Positions 7,419 through 16,809 of a DNA stretch of 64,000 bases are shown piece after piece (the first letter of the stretch is position 1; each line of letters opens with the position of its first letter). The notes under the pieces were generated by a model, which saw only the letters and a program-made list of their open reading frames with translations, searched no databases and was not told the DNA's origin. The DNA comes from DATFCK01 sp963728975 (lineage in GTDB: Bacteria > Verrucomicrobiota > Verrucomicrobiia > Chthoniobacterales > UBA10450): contig CAVSMF010000001.1 in NCBI GenBank assembly GCA_963728975.1, forward strand, positions 558,001-622,000. The letters run 5' to 3'. A program made the position numbers and the translations under genes.

Positions 7419-9679
7419 GCGCGCGCTTCCCACGATGCGGGCCAAAACCGCAGTTCCACGGCGCCCGTCTCGTCCTGCCGAAAAAGCTTCGCTCCACCGC
7501 GTCGGGCCCACTCCGCCCAATCGTCGGTGATTCGCTCGTGCTCCGGAAAATCCCGGGAGGTAGCGATGATGAGCCGCGGGCGGACCGCCGCTAAAAATTC
7601 GGGTGAACCCGAAATGCCGCTGCGATGCTGCCCCTTGATAATAATGTCGCTCTGCAGATCGAGGCCGGAATGGAGCAGAGTATTTTCTGTTTCCACGCCG
7701 GAATCGGACATTAACAGAACGTGGGCGGATTCTCCGATCTGCAACTGAATGACGAAAGTCTGGTCGTCCGTCTGGTGAGCCAGGGAAAGACGGCTTGGAT
7801 GAAGGATGAGGGCCGTGATCTGCGGGCTGATCCTGATTCTTTCTCCGGCTGCCGGCTTCGCTACGATCAAGCGAGATCGCTGGAAGAAATTCCGTAAGCG
7901 TTGATGAATGGTGGACCGGTCGGGCAGAGGGTTGTCCACCAGGAGTGATGGAGGCCAATCCGAAACCAGGTTGGCGGCGCCGCCGATATGGAGTGAGTCG
8001 CCATGACTCAGGACCAAAGCATCGAGCTTGTTGACGCCGGCACTGTGCAGGTACTCCCGGACAATGCGCCGATAATCACGTTCGCTGCCGCAGTCAAAGA
8101 GCCAATCCCGGTTGGCGGCCCGGAGATGGACGGCAGCTCCCGCCCCCAGGTCCAGGACGCTGAGTTTTGCCTGGGTCCCATCGGGCCAGAGGGCGCGTTC
8201 AAAATAGAAATGACCGCCGGGCAACTGGGCGAAAAAATGAACAATGGCCAGGACAAGTTGGGCGAGGAGCCAGTTTGCATTGTTGAAAAGGACCGAGAGG
8301 GATGGAAGCAAAGGCGCTGACAGGATGGAAAGAAGGGCTACGGCCAGGAGAAAGAACGCGATTGGCACCACCGCGAGATTGGCCGCCAGCGAGATCGGGG
8401 TGACAAGATGGAAACACCACCAGAGCAGGGCCAGCGATCCAACCCATGCCGCCATCGACACCGAAGCGCCTCTTCCGAAATAGCCAAGACTCGAATCCAG
8501 AATACGGCGGCGCCGGCCTAACAGAGTCCGGGGCAGGAACGGATCGGCCGCGGTCCGGCGCCGAAACCAATGCTTCAGCGGATCCGCCAGCAAAATGATT
8601 GCGCCAACCACGGAGAAGGAAAGCTGAAAACCGGTGGAGAAAAGTTCGTTCGTGTTCCAGCAGAGAAGAATCATCGCGGCGGCGGCCAGACTGTTGAGGC
8701 GCAGAATCTTTCGTTCGAAAAAGAATCCGCCCAGTAAAACCGTTGCCATGACCGCGGCTCGAATGCTTGATATGTGAAGCCCGGTTATGGCGGAATAAAA
8801 AATGAGCAAAGGAATGATCAGGGCAGCCGCCCATTGTCGAGAAAGCCGCGACACCCTGGCAACCATCCACAAGAGCTGCGCGACAATTCCAACGTGGAGG
8901 CCCGCTACGGCGAAAAGATGAAGGGTGCCGGTTTGTTGAAATGGCTCTTCGATGTCTTCAGGAGTTTGATGACGCAAGCCGAGAACGATTCCGCTAATGA
9001 GGCTTTGCGCTTCCGGAGAGTCGTCCAGATCCCGGCAAAGTATCTTCTGGAGCCAGGCCCGCGATTTTTGCGCGATGCGCAGAACAGGATTTCCTCCCCC
9101 GCGGGCAACAACCTGCCCATCTTCCTCGTAGCGCACAAACAGGGCCTGCCGAACATCCCGTCGCGCCAGGTAAGAGCGCAGGTCGAATTCACCCGGGTTG
9201 CGCGGCCCGGCGACGGGTGAGGCCGCGCCAAAAAGATGCAGTTCGTCTCCAAACTGCGGGTTGCCCCGCCATTTCACCAGAATGGTCGCGGTTGACGATT
9301 CGCTATTTCCCTCGAGCTCAATGGAACGGAGCTTCAGCAGAAATCCGGCGGATCCGTTAGGCGAGATTTTCGGCTCGCTAACCACCGCTCCGGTCGCGGT
9401 AATGACGCGGGGGCGATCTCCCAACCGCGTCGCCAGGCGCAACCCCGGGGTGTCGGTGGTCCGCACGCTGTGCAGCAGGAAAAACGACCATCCAACAAAC
9501 AAATAAGTCATGATCGGCCTCGGCCAGCACAGGACGGCGAAAGCGGCTATCGATATAACTGCCGCGTTCGCCCAGATGCCGAAGGTAGAAATCTCGCAGT
9601 AATCCGCTGCCAGAATCCCGCAGACAGCCGCCAATACCAGCCCGACAAACGGTTGGCGCGGCCCAGGCATAAATTTCAT
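7379..9679 (-). CDS. comEC: ComEC/Rec2-family DNA uptake channel
   Basis: Integral membrane channel that imports single-stranded DNA during natural transformation. The 766-aa protein starts with hydrophobic helices ('PFVGLVLAAVCGILAADY') and a DUF4131-like soluble domain. A Competence-type multi-helix domain spans roughly residues 220-510 ('GIVLGLRHQ', 'LFAVAGLHVGIVAQLLWMVARVSR', 'ISSIRAAVMAT'). It ends in a metallo-beta-lactamase-like domain with 'LSHGDSLHIGG', an H-x-D-x-x-H variant. ATG 9679 was taken rather than TTG 9718. No other competence gene is adjacent apart from a possible functional link to the unlinked comM/yifB at 54.1 kb. Convergent overlap with trmB. Confidence 0.93.
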   Translation of the reverse strand: MKFMPGPRQPFVGLVLAAVCGILAADYCEISTFGIWANAAVISIAAFAVLCWPRPIMTYLFVGWSFFLLHSVRTTDTPGLRLATRLGDRPRVITATGAVVSEPKISPNGSAGFLLKLRSIELEGNSESSTATILVKWRGNPQFGDELHLFGAASPVAGPRNPGEFDLRSYLARRDVRQALFVRYEEDGQVVARGGGNPVLRIAQKSRAWLQKILCRDLDDSPEAQSLISGIVLGLRHQTPEDIEEPFQQTGTLHLFAVAGLHVGIVAQLLWMVARVSRLSRQWAAALIIPLLIFYSAITGLHISSIRAAVMATVLLGGFFFERKILRLNSLAAAAMILLCWNTNELFSTGFQLSFSVVGAIILLADPLKHWFRRRTAADPFLPRTLLGRRRRILDSSLGYFGRGASVSMAAWVGSLALLWWCFHLVTPISLAANLAVVPIAFFLLAVALLSILSAPLLPSLSVLFNNANWLLAQLVLAIVHFFAQLPGGHFYFERALWPDGTQAKLSVLDLGAGAAVHLRAANRDWLFDCGSERDYRRIVREYLHSAGVNKLDALVLSHGDSLHIGGAANLVSDWPPSLLVDNPLPDRSTIHQRLRNFFQRSRLIVAKPAAGERIRISPQITALILHPSRLSLAHQTDDQTFVIQLQIGESAHVLLMSDSGVETENTLLHSGLDLQSDIIIKGQHRSGISGSPEFLAAVRPRLIIATSRDFPEHERITDDWAEWARRGGAKLFRQDETGAVELRFWPASWEARAYVTGEIFRSSTR

Positions 9680-9869
9680 CGGGCCTCGCTTTTCCCCTAA
9701 TTCGTGGGAAGAAGGCAAGCTCTTCCAACTGTTTGCCCGGCGCCGGCCATGGCTACTTCAGGAAGCAGCAATCCGGATTTTCAGCGTTCAGTCGAGCTGC
9801 TTTCCTTTTTTTCTCAGAAATTTCGCTTTGGCAGGTGCGAATCATCGCCCCGAGCGATAGCTTTTGCCG

Positions 9870-11099
9870 GTGGAACTTTTCCCCGAACAGGAAGAAACCG
9901 AGCAAGAGAAGATCGACGCGGCCGCGCCTCTGGCTACCCGTATGCGCCCGCGTTCTCTCGAGGAATTTGTCGGCCAGGAACATATCCTCGCCCCGGGAAA
10001 ACTGCTCCGGCGAGCGATCGAGGCCGATCGCCTGCCATCGGTCATTTTCTCAGGACCCCCGGGCACGGGAAAGACCACCCTGGCGCGGATCATCGCCGAA
10101 ATAACTCACGCCAAGTTTATTCGGTTAAGCGGAGTGGAAAGCAATGTGGCCGAAATGCGCCGCGTTATCGCGGCGGCCGCCAACCGGCTTCGCACGAGTG
10201 GAAGGAAGACCATTATCTTCATCGACGAGATCCATCACTTCAACAAAGCGCAGCAAGACATCCTTCTCCCGGATGTGGAGAGCGGCACTCTGCGATTGAT
10301 CGGGGCCACCACGTATAATCCATTTTTTTACGTTAACAGCGCTCTCGTTTCCAGATCCCAGGTATTTCAGCTCGAACCGCTAAAGGTGGAACAACTCGAA
10401 GACCTGATCGATCGCGCCCTCGCCGATAAGGAGCGCGGCCTGGGCAGTTACAACGTGGAGATGAATAAGGACGCGCGCCGGCATCTCGCCAAACTAAGCG
10501 ACGGGGACGCGCGAAAGGCGCTCAATGCATTGGAAATCGGCGTCCTGACAACTCCCCCGGAAGTTGTAGCGGCCGCCTATGACCGCCGAAAACAAAAGCC
10601 GAACGCTCAGCCAGCGGCGCCACAGCAGCCGGTTATTCATTTCACTCTCGCGGTCGCCGAAGAGAGCATTCAGCGGAAAGCCGTCGTATACGATAAAAAA
10701 GGCGATGCCCATTACGACACCATCAGCGCATTCATCAAGAGCATGCGCGCTTCCGATGAAAGCGGCGCAATGTACTGGCTCGCCAAAATGCTGCATGCCG
10801 GCGAAGATTTTCGGTTTATTGCCCGGCGAATCGTGATTTTCGCAAGCGAAGACGTCGGATTGGCCGATCCGGAGGCGTTGCCCCTGGCCATCGCTACCCA
10901 ACAGGCTGTCGAATTTGTCGGCCTGCCAGAAGCCCGAATCCCTCTTGCCCACGCCACCGCCTACATGTGTCGCGCAAGAAAAAACCGCGAAGCCTACGAC
11001 GCATTGAATGAGGCGGCTGAAAAGGTCGAATCCGAACAGACCGGACGCATACCGGAGCATCTAAAAAACAAGCATTTTCCAGTCAATCCGGAGGGATAA
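9870..11099 (+). CDS. rarA: Replication-associated recombination protein A (AAA+ ATPase)
   Basis: RarA/MgsA acts at stalled replication forks with SSB. It has a Walker A 'GPPGTGKTT' near residues 62-70, a Walker B 'IIFIDEIHHFNKAQQD', a sensor-1 region 'LIGATTYNPFFYVNSALVSRS', and the C-terminal MgsA tetramerisation domain ('KKGDAHYDTISAFIKSMR', 'DPDA-like YWLAKMLHAGEDFRFIARR', 'AEDVGLADP-like'). The length (about 409 aa) is normal. The start is GTG 9870 or TTG 9864. It is divergent from comEC and is followed 45 bp later by the Lhr-like helicase, possibly in the same transcript. Confidence 0.95.
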   Translation: MELFPEQEETEQEKIDAAAPLATRMRPRSLEEFVGQEHILAPGKLLRRAIEADRLPSVIFSGPPGTGKTTLARIIAEITHAKFIRLSGVESNVAEMRRVIAAAANRLRTSGRKTIIFIDEIHHFNKAQQDILLPDVESGTLRLIGATTYNPFFYVNSALVSRSQVFQLEPLKVEQLEDLIDRALADKERGLGSYNVEMNKDARRHLAKLSDGDARKALNALEIGVLTTPPEVVAAAYDRRKQKPNAQPAAPQQPVIHFTLAVAEESIQRKAVVYDKKGDAHYDTISAFIKSMRASDESGAMYWLAKMLHAGEDFRFIARRIVIFASEDVGLADPEALPLAIATQQAVEFVGLPEARIPLAHATAYMCRARKNREAYDALNEAAEKVESEQTGRIPEHLKNKHFPVNPEG

Positions 11100-11144
11100 T
11101 GGTGAAACGCGAAGGGGCCGGGACGGCAAGGAGGCTGAGCGGTC

Positions 11145-13850
11145 GTGGAAAAAATTTTATCGAAGAAAGCTGATGCCTCCACGATTCTGTTCGGCCGGCT
11201 GCACGCGCGGCTGGCGAATTGGTTCCGCCACACTTATGGAGCGTTCACCGAGGCTCAGTTGCTCTGCGTGCCGCTGGTCTTGAATCGAAAATCTGTTTTG
11301 GTGACCTCGCCGACCGGCAGCGGGAAGACGCTTGCCGGGTTTCTTGGGGTATTCGATTTTCTTCTGCGCGAAATCGATGGAGCGGCAACGGCATCCGGCG
11401 GCCGCCGGAGCCGGACTTCGGGGGGTGGCGTTCCCAGAGGAGTGCAATGTATCTACATCTCACCGCTTCGGGCATTGGCCTACGACATCGAGAAGAACCT
11501 GCGCGCGCCGCTGGCCGGACTCGGTTTGGAGACGGAGGTAGCCGTCCATTTGCGAACCGGCGATACACCTGCCGGGCAACGGGCCAAATTCCGAAAGAAC
11601 GGCGCCCATATTCTGGTCACGACGCCGGAAAGCTTGGCCGTGATGCTGGCCCAACCCGGCTATGTAAGGCATTTCGACAGGTGTCGCTTCGTCATCGTGG
11701 ACGAGTTGCATTCATTTGCCGGAAATAAACGTGGCGCCGACCTAACCATCTCGCTCGAGCGCCTGGAGGCGATTCAGCAGATGAGGAAGAATGGCGCACC
11801 TGGCCGTTCGGATCCGCCAGCTAGCCAAGGGCAATCCTTCCTTTGTCGCATTGGGCTTTCCGCCACGGCCGCGCCGGTCAATGTGATCTCCCAATTTCTG
11901 GTTGGCGAAAACAGAGAATGCGCGGTGGCGGAAATCCAGAGCGAAGAACGATCGATTGTAGAAGTATTTTCGCCGATCCGCCGGGACCCTTACCCGCCGG
12001 CAGGTTACACGGGAGCTCGATTGTACGCCGAATTGGCAGAGCTGATCCGGAGCCACCAGTCGGTGTTGGTCTTTACCAATGTGCGCTCCGCCGCGGAGCA
12101 GATCGGATTGCGGCTGAAAGAACTGCTCCCGGAACTGTCCGATCAGATCGAGACCCATCACGCTTCATTGGATCGGAGCGTTCGTCTTGAAGTCGAAGAT
12201 CGCCTGAAAAATGGCGAACTTCGAGCGGTGGTTTGCTCGACCAGCCTTGAGCTCGGAATCGATATTGGCGCCGTCGATCTCGTGGTCATGGTTGCCACAC
12301 CGAAAGGTGTGTCCCGTGCCATCCAGCGCATTGGGCGGTCCGGTCATTCTCTGAACAAAACCAGTCACGGCGTCCTCGTCGCAACCAACGTCAACGACCT
12401 GGTCGAGGCAACCGTGACCGCAAAACTGGTTCGAACGCGCGCTCTCGATCCGATCCGAATTCAGGAAAAGCCATTTGATGTTGTCGCCCAGCATGTGGTC
12501 GGCATCGCTGCCCTCGGCCCGATCACGGTTGACGAAATTTTCGCGCTCGTCCGGCGCGCTTATCCGTTTCGCAACCTCAGCCGGCAGGAATTCGATCGCA
12601 TTTTGCGCTATTTGGAAGGAGGCGGCGAATCCCTGGCCCAAAGCTACTCGGGAGTGTTTGGCAAAATCCGCATCGATAATCGGACCGTTTCTCTGGCCCA
12701 TCCAGGCATCGCCCGCGAGTTTCTTGTTAACATCGGAACGATTGTTTCGGAAAGCTTTGTCGATGTTCTTTTGCGTCGGCGGCGTCTCGGCTCGGTGGAG
12801 GAGAACTTCGTCAAACAATTACAGATCGGCGATCTTTTTGTGCTGGCCGGCCGGGTGGTGCGACTGATCGACACGGGGGTAAACGAAGTCTGGGTGGAGC
12901 GGGCGGATGGACACCGGCCGACTGTCCCACGGTGGAACGCAGCCAAGATGCCACTTACCTCCGGGTTGGCCCGGGCTGTCCGAAAGCTCCGGACGGAACT
13001 GGCAGAACAGCTTCGAGATTCAAACGAAACGGCGCTCGATTGGCTGGTGGAAAGTTATGATCTTTCGAGCGCCAACGCCCAGGCTATTGTCGGGCAATTT
13101 CGAGCCCAGCTCAGCATCTCCGATATCCCGACCGGCGAAAAAATGCTGATCGAACTGTATCGGGAAGCGGATTACTCCCATTATTTTTTTCATTCCCTGA
13201 TTGGCCGCGGTGCAAACGACGCCCTTTCACGGATTGTGGCCTGGCGGCTAAAGCAGCGAAGCGGAGGGAACGCGCTGGTCACAATCGACGACTCCGGATT
13301 TCTGCTGACTTTGCGGCCATTTCAAGAATTGCCACTGGAAGATTGGCGGCTCTGTTTTGAACGCGAAGGCGCGGAACAGGATTTGCATCGGGCTCTTCGC
13401 GGCTCGGAGCTGGTCAAATGGCAGTTCCGCGGAGTGGCCCAAACCGGTTTGATGGTGCCGCGCAATCTGCCGGGCCGACACCGCAAACCGGGACAATTAC
13501 GCTGGAGCGGAGAAATTCTCTTTCGCGTACTTGAACAACACGAACCGGATCATCCGCTTTTGATCGAGGCTTACCGGCAGGCGACCCACATTTTCCTGGA
13601 TGTCGAAGCCGCGTGCGAATTTTTGGAGGCGGCCACGGGAATGGATTGGCAATTGCGCGAGCTTGCGGTGATCTCGCCGTTTTCTTTTCCGGTCTACGCC
13701 AGCGTAATCAAAGAATCGATGATGCTGGAAGAGCCCGCCTCCGCCCTTGAGCGAATTTATCACGAAATGTTTGCCCGCCTCGAAGCAATTTCAGGCAGCA
13801 GGGATCGTCCGTCAGCCGCGGTGCCGCTGGCCATTTCATCTCCACCCTGA
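11145..13850 (+). CDS. Lhr-family DEAD/DEAH-box ATP-dependent helicase
   Basis: A 901-aa SF2 helicase of the Lhr-core type. It shows motif I 'SPTGSGKT' (55-62), 'ISPLRALAYDIEKNL' (Ia), 'TTPESLAVML', motif II 'VDELHSFAGNKRG' (DELH 186-189), motif III 'LSATAAP' and motif VI 'QRIGRSGH'. A winged-helix and Lhr-core C-terminal region follow ('FARLEAISGSR' at the end). GTG 11145 is preceded by AAGGAGG (11128-11134), one of the clearest ribosome-binding sites in the window. Lhr-core proteins act in DNA repair. The long C-terminal extension of E. coli Lhr is absent, and no adjacent ligase or MPE nuclease gene is seen. Confidence 0.9.
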   Translation: MEKILSKKADASTILFGRLHARLANWFRHTYGAFTEAQLLCVPLVLNRKSVLVTSPTGSGKTLAGFLGVFDFLLREIDGAATASGGRRSRTSGGGVPRGVQCIYISPLRALAYDIEKNLRAPLAGLGLETEVAVHLRTGDTPAGQRAKFRKNGAHILVTTPESLAVMLAQPGYVRHFDRCRFVIVDELHSFAGNKRGADLTISLERLEAIQQMRKNGAPGRSDPPASQGQSFLCRIGLSATAAPVNVISQFLVGENRECAVAEIQSEERSIVEVFSPIRRDPYPPAGYTGARLYAELAELIRSHQSVLVFTNVRSAAEQIGLRLKELLPELSDQIETHHASLDRSVRLEVEDRLKNGELRAVVCSTSLELGIDIGAVDLVVMVATPKGVSRAIQRIGRSGHSLNKTSHGVLVATNVNDLVEATVTAKLVRTRALDPIRIQEKPFDVVAQHVVGIAALGPITVDEIFALVRRAYPFRNLSRQEFDRILRYLEGGGESLAQSYSGVFGKIRIDNRTVSLAHPGIAREFLVNIGTIVSESFVDVLLRRRRLGSVEENFVKQLQIGDLFVLAGRVVRLIDTGVNEVWVERADGHRPTVPRWNAAKMPLTSGLARAVRKLRTELAEQLRDSNETALDWLVESYDLSSANAQAIVGQFRAQLSISDIPTGEKMLIELYREADYSHYFFHSLIGRGANDALSRIVAWRLKQRSGGNALVTIDDSGFLLTLRPFQELPLEDWRLCFEREGAEQDLHRALRGSELVKWQFRGVAQTGLMVPRNLPGRHRKPGQLRWSGEILFRVLEQHEPDHPLLIEAYRQATHIFLDVEAACEFLEAATGMDWQLRELAVISPFSFPVYASVIKESMMLEEPASALERIYHEMFARLEAISGSRDRPSAAVPLAISSPP

Positions 13851-13899
13851 TTAGGAAGATGGCCCAGGACGCCCTCCCCGGCATCGGAATAAAACAGTA

Positions 13900-13925
13900 A
13901 GGGACGGACCTTTCGATCCGTCCCT
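13900..13925 (-). terminator. Hairpin between convergent genes, likely terminator of the pilC-like gene
   Basis: A perfect 9-bp stem, AGGGACGGA (13900-13908) with TCCGTCCCT (13917-13925), and an 8-nt loop. On the minus strand it is followed by TTACTGTTTTATT, a loose U-rich tail. The plus-strand side has no T-run, so termination of the helicase transcript there is less certain. Confidence 0.5.
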
Positions 13926-13975
13926 CCCGCTCCACAGCAGCTTCTCCTAGCTCTTGTTCTGCGAAATTACTGTGT

Positions 13976-15199
13976 TCAATTTTTGCTCTGCGAAACTACC
14001 TCATTCAGTTTGAAGATCGGCAGGAACATCGCGATCACGATTCCTCCAACGATCACGCCGAGAAAGACAATCAGGAGCGGCTCGATCAGAGAAGTGAGGG
14101 CGTCCAACATCGCCTCGATTTCTTCATCCCAGAAATCCGCCATTTTTTCCAGCATGGTATCGATTTTACCGGTTGCTTCACCGGCCGCGACCATACGTAA
14201 AAGCATGGGCGGAAAAATTTTCTTTTTGGAAAGAGCGACGGAGAGATTGTCCCCTTTCTCCACGTCGTCGCTGACCGTTCGGATACTGCTTTCAATCACG
14301 TGATTTCCGGCTGAACCACCCACGATATCAAGCACCTCGAGAATCGGAACACCGCTGCGGATAAGTTGGGCGAAGGTCCGGGAAAAACGCGACATACAGA
14401 TTTTCTGGATGAGGGGGCCGAACACCGGCAGCTTCAGCTTCCAGCGGTCAGTCAGAATCCGGCCACGTTTGGAGCGCATAAACGTCCGAATGCCGAATAA
14501 TCCGCCACCGATTCCCACAATCAGAAGATACCAATTGCCCCGGACGAAGTCGCTAACGTCAAGCAGAAATTGGGTAGGCGCGGGCAGGTTTGCCCCGAAA
14601 TCCTTAAAGATCTCGCCGAAAATTGGCACGACCCGGACGATAAGAAAGGTAGTGATCGAGAGGGCGATACAAAGCACAATCACCGGATAGGTCATCGCGG
14701 ACTTCACTTTTTTGCGCAACCGGGCGCTGGCTTCGAGAAAGCCGGCCAACCGATCCAGGATTTCTGCCAGCAAACCACCGTGCTCACCGGCCTTGACCAT
14801 GCTGACAAAGAGGCGGTTAAACACCCGGGGATGTTTCGAGATGGATTCGTTGAACGTTTCGCCGCCCTGCACCCGGCTGGTGACGTCGCTAATAACATAG
14901 CGAAGGTTGCGCTGGCGTTTGGGATCGCATTGCTCATACAGAGCAGTCAACGCCTGAACCAGGGAAATACCGGCGTCGATCATGGTGGCGAGCTGGCGGG
15001 TAAACAGAACAACGTCTGTTTCCTTGACCGAACCCGACGAGTTTTTCTTGCGCTTGGTCTCTGCCTTTTTTTGCAGGGAAAGAACCATGAGCCCACGGCT
15101 CATCAGGCTGGTTATGGCGTTATCTTCGTTTAGAGCATCCTGGACACCAGATGTAATCCGGCCGGAAGCATCCCGAGCTTGGTAGGAGAAGGTAATCAT
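13976..15199 (-). CDS. Type II secretion / type IV pilus inner-membrane platform protein (GspF/PilC family)
   Basis: A 407-aa protein with two T2SSF domains: 'LFTRQLATMIDAGISLVQALTALYEQ' in the first and 'RFSRTFAQLIRSGVPILEVLDIVG' in the second. Each is followed by the conserved 'MVKAGEHGGLLAEILDRLA' or 'MVAAGEATGKIDTMLEKMADFW' segment. Transmembrane helices lie near residues 165-190, 215-235 and 370-395. ATG 15199 gives the canonical N-terminus 'MITFSYQARDASGRI'. Such proteins anchor the pilus or pseudopilus assembly ATPase. It is a single gene here with no GspE/PilB or pilin beside it, so the machine it serves is encoded elsewhere. Confidence 0.93.
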   Translation of the reverse strand: MITFSYQARDASGRITSGVQDALNEDNAITSLMSRGLMVLSLQKKAETKRKKNSSGSVKETDVVLFTRQLATMIDAGISLVQALTALYEQCDPKRQRNLRYVISDVTSRVQGGETFNESISKHPRVFNRLFVSMVKAGEHGGLLAEILDRLAGFLEASARLRKKVKSAMTYPVIVLCIALSITTFLIVRVVPIFGEIFKDFGANLPAPTQFLLDVSDFVRGNWYLLIVGIGGGLFGIRTFMRSKRGRILTDRWKLKLPVFGPLIQKICMSRFSRTFAQLIRSGVPILEVLDIVGGSAGNHVIESSIRTVSDDVEKGDNLSVALSKKKIFPPMLLRMVAAGEATGKIDTMLEKMADFWDEEIEAMLDALTSLIEPLLIVFLGVIVGGIVIAMFLPIFKLNEVVSQSKN

Positions 15200-15202
15200 A
15201 CT

Positions 15203-15925
15203 ATGGTAATTATGAAAGATATAGCACCTCAAATGCCATCCGCTCCCTCTTCACCGCCGCTTGCCACCTTCTTCGCCCCCAGCCACACTCCCCCCCCCGA
15301 ACCCATGGCTGCTCTCCCCGAAATTCAGCAGGTCAGCCCCACCCTTGCCCTCTGGCACGCCTTTGAACCCAAGGTCAAAGCCGATCTCTTTTCCACCGCC
15401 ATTTCTACCCGATCTGGAACATTTCTGATCGACCCGATCCCGATTTCCCGTTCAACCCTGGATTGCTTCCTCAGAGCCCACCCTCCGCCCGCCGGAATCG
15501 TGGTCACAAACGCTAATCACTGGCGCACCGCCAGCACCCTCGCCGAGCACCTTGCGGTCACCCTCTTCGCGCGCCCCTCCGCCGGCGGCGACTCCCAGGC
15601 GACCGCATTTGAGCCAGTTATCCCAGGAAACAAGCTCGGCGACGCCCTCGATGTAATCGCAATCGATGGCGCCGCCAATGGCGAGATTGCCCTTTATGAT
15701 GCAGCAAATGGCGGCACGCTGGTGATCGGTGATGCTCTGATCAATTTCGAGCCCTACGGATTCACCTTTCTTCCACCAAAGTATTGTCTTAACTCAAAGG
15801 AGATGCGGCGCTCACTCCGGCAACTTCTGGAACGGCCGACGGAGCGGATCTTCTTCGCCCATGGCATACCGATTCTCAACCGGGCATCGGCTCAGCTAAG
15901 AACGCTGTTGCAGACCGATCAGTGA
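15203..15925 (+). CDS. Metallo-beta-lactamase-fold-like protein lacking clear metal ligands
   Basis: The core from about 15305 reads 'PTLALWHAFEPKVKADLFSTAISTRSGTFLIDPIPI', 'GIVVTNANHWRTA', 'LVIGDALINFEPYGFTFLPPKYC' and 'IFFAHGIPIL', a beta-sheet pattern like degenerate MBL-fold proteins. The HxHxDH metal motif is replaced by 'NANHWR', so hydrolase activity is doubtful. AGGAGAAGG at 15184-15192 supports ATG 15203, giving a Pro/Ser-rich N-terminal tail. ATG 15305 without that tail is an alternative and would leave more room for the divergent pilC promoter. Its stop overlaps the GTG of the UbiA-like gene (GTGA), implying translational coupling. Confidence 0.7.
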   Translation: MVIMKDIAPQMPSAPSSPPLATFFAPSHTPPPEPMAALPEIQQVSPTLALWHAFEPKVKADLFSTAISTRSGTFLIDPIPISRSTLDCFLRAHPPPAGIVVTNANHWRTASTLAEHLAVTLFARPSAGGDSQATAFEPVIPGNKLGDALDVIAIDGAANGEIALYDAANGGTLVIGDALINFEPYGFTFLPPKYCLNSKEMRRSLRQLLERPTERIFFAHGIPILNRASAQLRTLLQTDQ

Positions 15926-16809
15926 CCGCGATGCCCGACCTGCGAAGCGAGCACTCGAAAGCCGCGCCGGGCAGTCCAGCCACCCGTTTCCTCCGGTTGA
16001 TCCGCTTCTCGCACACGGTTTTTGCGCTTCCCTTTGCTTTGGCTGCGCTTCTGGTGGCGGCGGACGGATGGCCGTCGCCGCGAGTCTTCGTCCTGGTTCT
16101 CGTCTGCATGATTTGCGCGCGCACTGCGGCCATGCTTTTCAACCGGCTGGTAGATTGGTCGTTGGATCAGCGCAATCCCCGGACCGCGTCGCGGCATCTA
16201 CTGGTTCCCAAACCGGTTGTGATTGTTGCTTTCGCAGCGATGACAAGCGGTTTTGTCGCCGCAGCCGCCTGCATCAACCGGCTGACGTTTCTGCTGTCGC
16301 CATTGGCGCTAATCGTTATTTTTTTCTATTCGGTGACGAAGCGATTCACCCCGGCAACTCATTTCTTCCTCGGCCTGGCCCTGGGGATTGCTCCGATCGG
16401 CGCCTGGATTGCACAGACCGGTTCGTTAAGCCTTGCCCCTGTCATCCTGGGCCTTGCCGTGGTCTGCTGGGTCGCCGGATTCGATTTGATATATGCGACG
16501 CAGGATTACGAGTTCGACTCCCGGGAAGGGCTAAAATCTCTGGTGGTAAAACTGGGCCTGTCCAGAAGCTTGCGGCTGGCCCAGCTCCTGCACGCCCTGA
16601 CCTTGGTCGGCTTTATCGGGTTCGGCCTGGCGGCAGGACTCGGCCAGATTTACTACAGCGCGATGGCTTTGGTGGCGGCGATGCTTTTTTACGAACATCG
16701 AAGCGCACAAAAACTCGATGTGGCGGGGGTGAACCGCGCCTTTTTTCAAAGTAACGCAGTAGTCAGCGCGATCTATCTAATTGCCGTTAGTCTCGACCGG
16801 CTGGTTTAG
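15922..16809 (+). CDS. UbiA-family prenyltransferase (4-hydroxybenzoate polyprenyltransferase-like, MqnP type)
   Basis: Transfers a polyprenyl chain to an aromatic acid in quinone biosynthesis. It has multiple transmembrane helices and the two Asp-rich Mg-prenyl-diphosphate motifs: 'NRLVDWSLDQRNPRTASR' (NRxxD.xxD type) and 'YATQDYEFDSREGLKSL'. The closest fit is the UbiA/MqnP group, used in futalosine-type menaquinone synthesis in many Verrucomicrobia; this sub-assignment is inference. GTG 15922 overlaps the upstream stop, and ATG 15931 is an alternative. The 3' end overlaps the convergent rpiB by 4 nt. Confidence 0.9.
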   Translation: MTAMPDLRSEHSKAAPGSPATRFLRLIRFSHTVFALPFALAALLVAADGWPSPRVFVLVLVCMICARTAAMLFNRLVDWSLDQRNPRTASRHLLVPKPVVIVAFAAMTSGFVAAAACINRLTFLLSPLALIVIFFYSVTKRFTPATHFFLGLALGIAPIGAWIAQTGSLSLAPVILGLAVVCWVAGFDLIYATQDYEFDSREGLKSLVVKLGLSRSLRLAQLLHALTLVGFIGFGLAAGLGQIYYSAMALVAAMLFYEHRSAQKLDVAGVNRAFFQSNAVVSAIYLIAVSLDRLV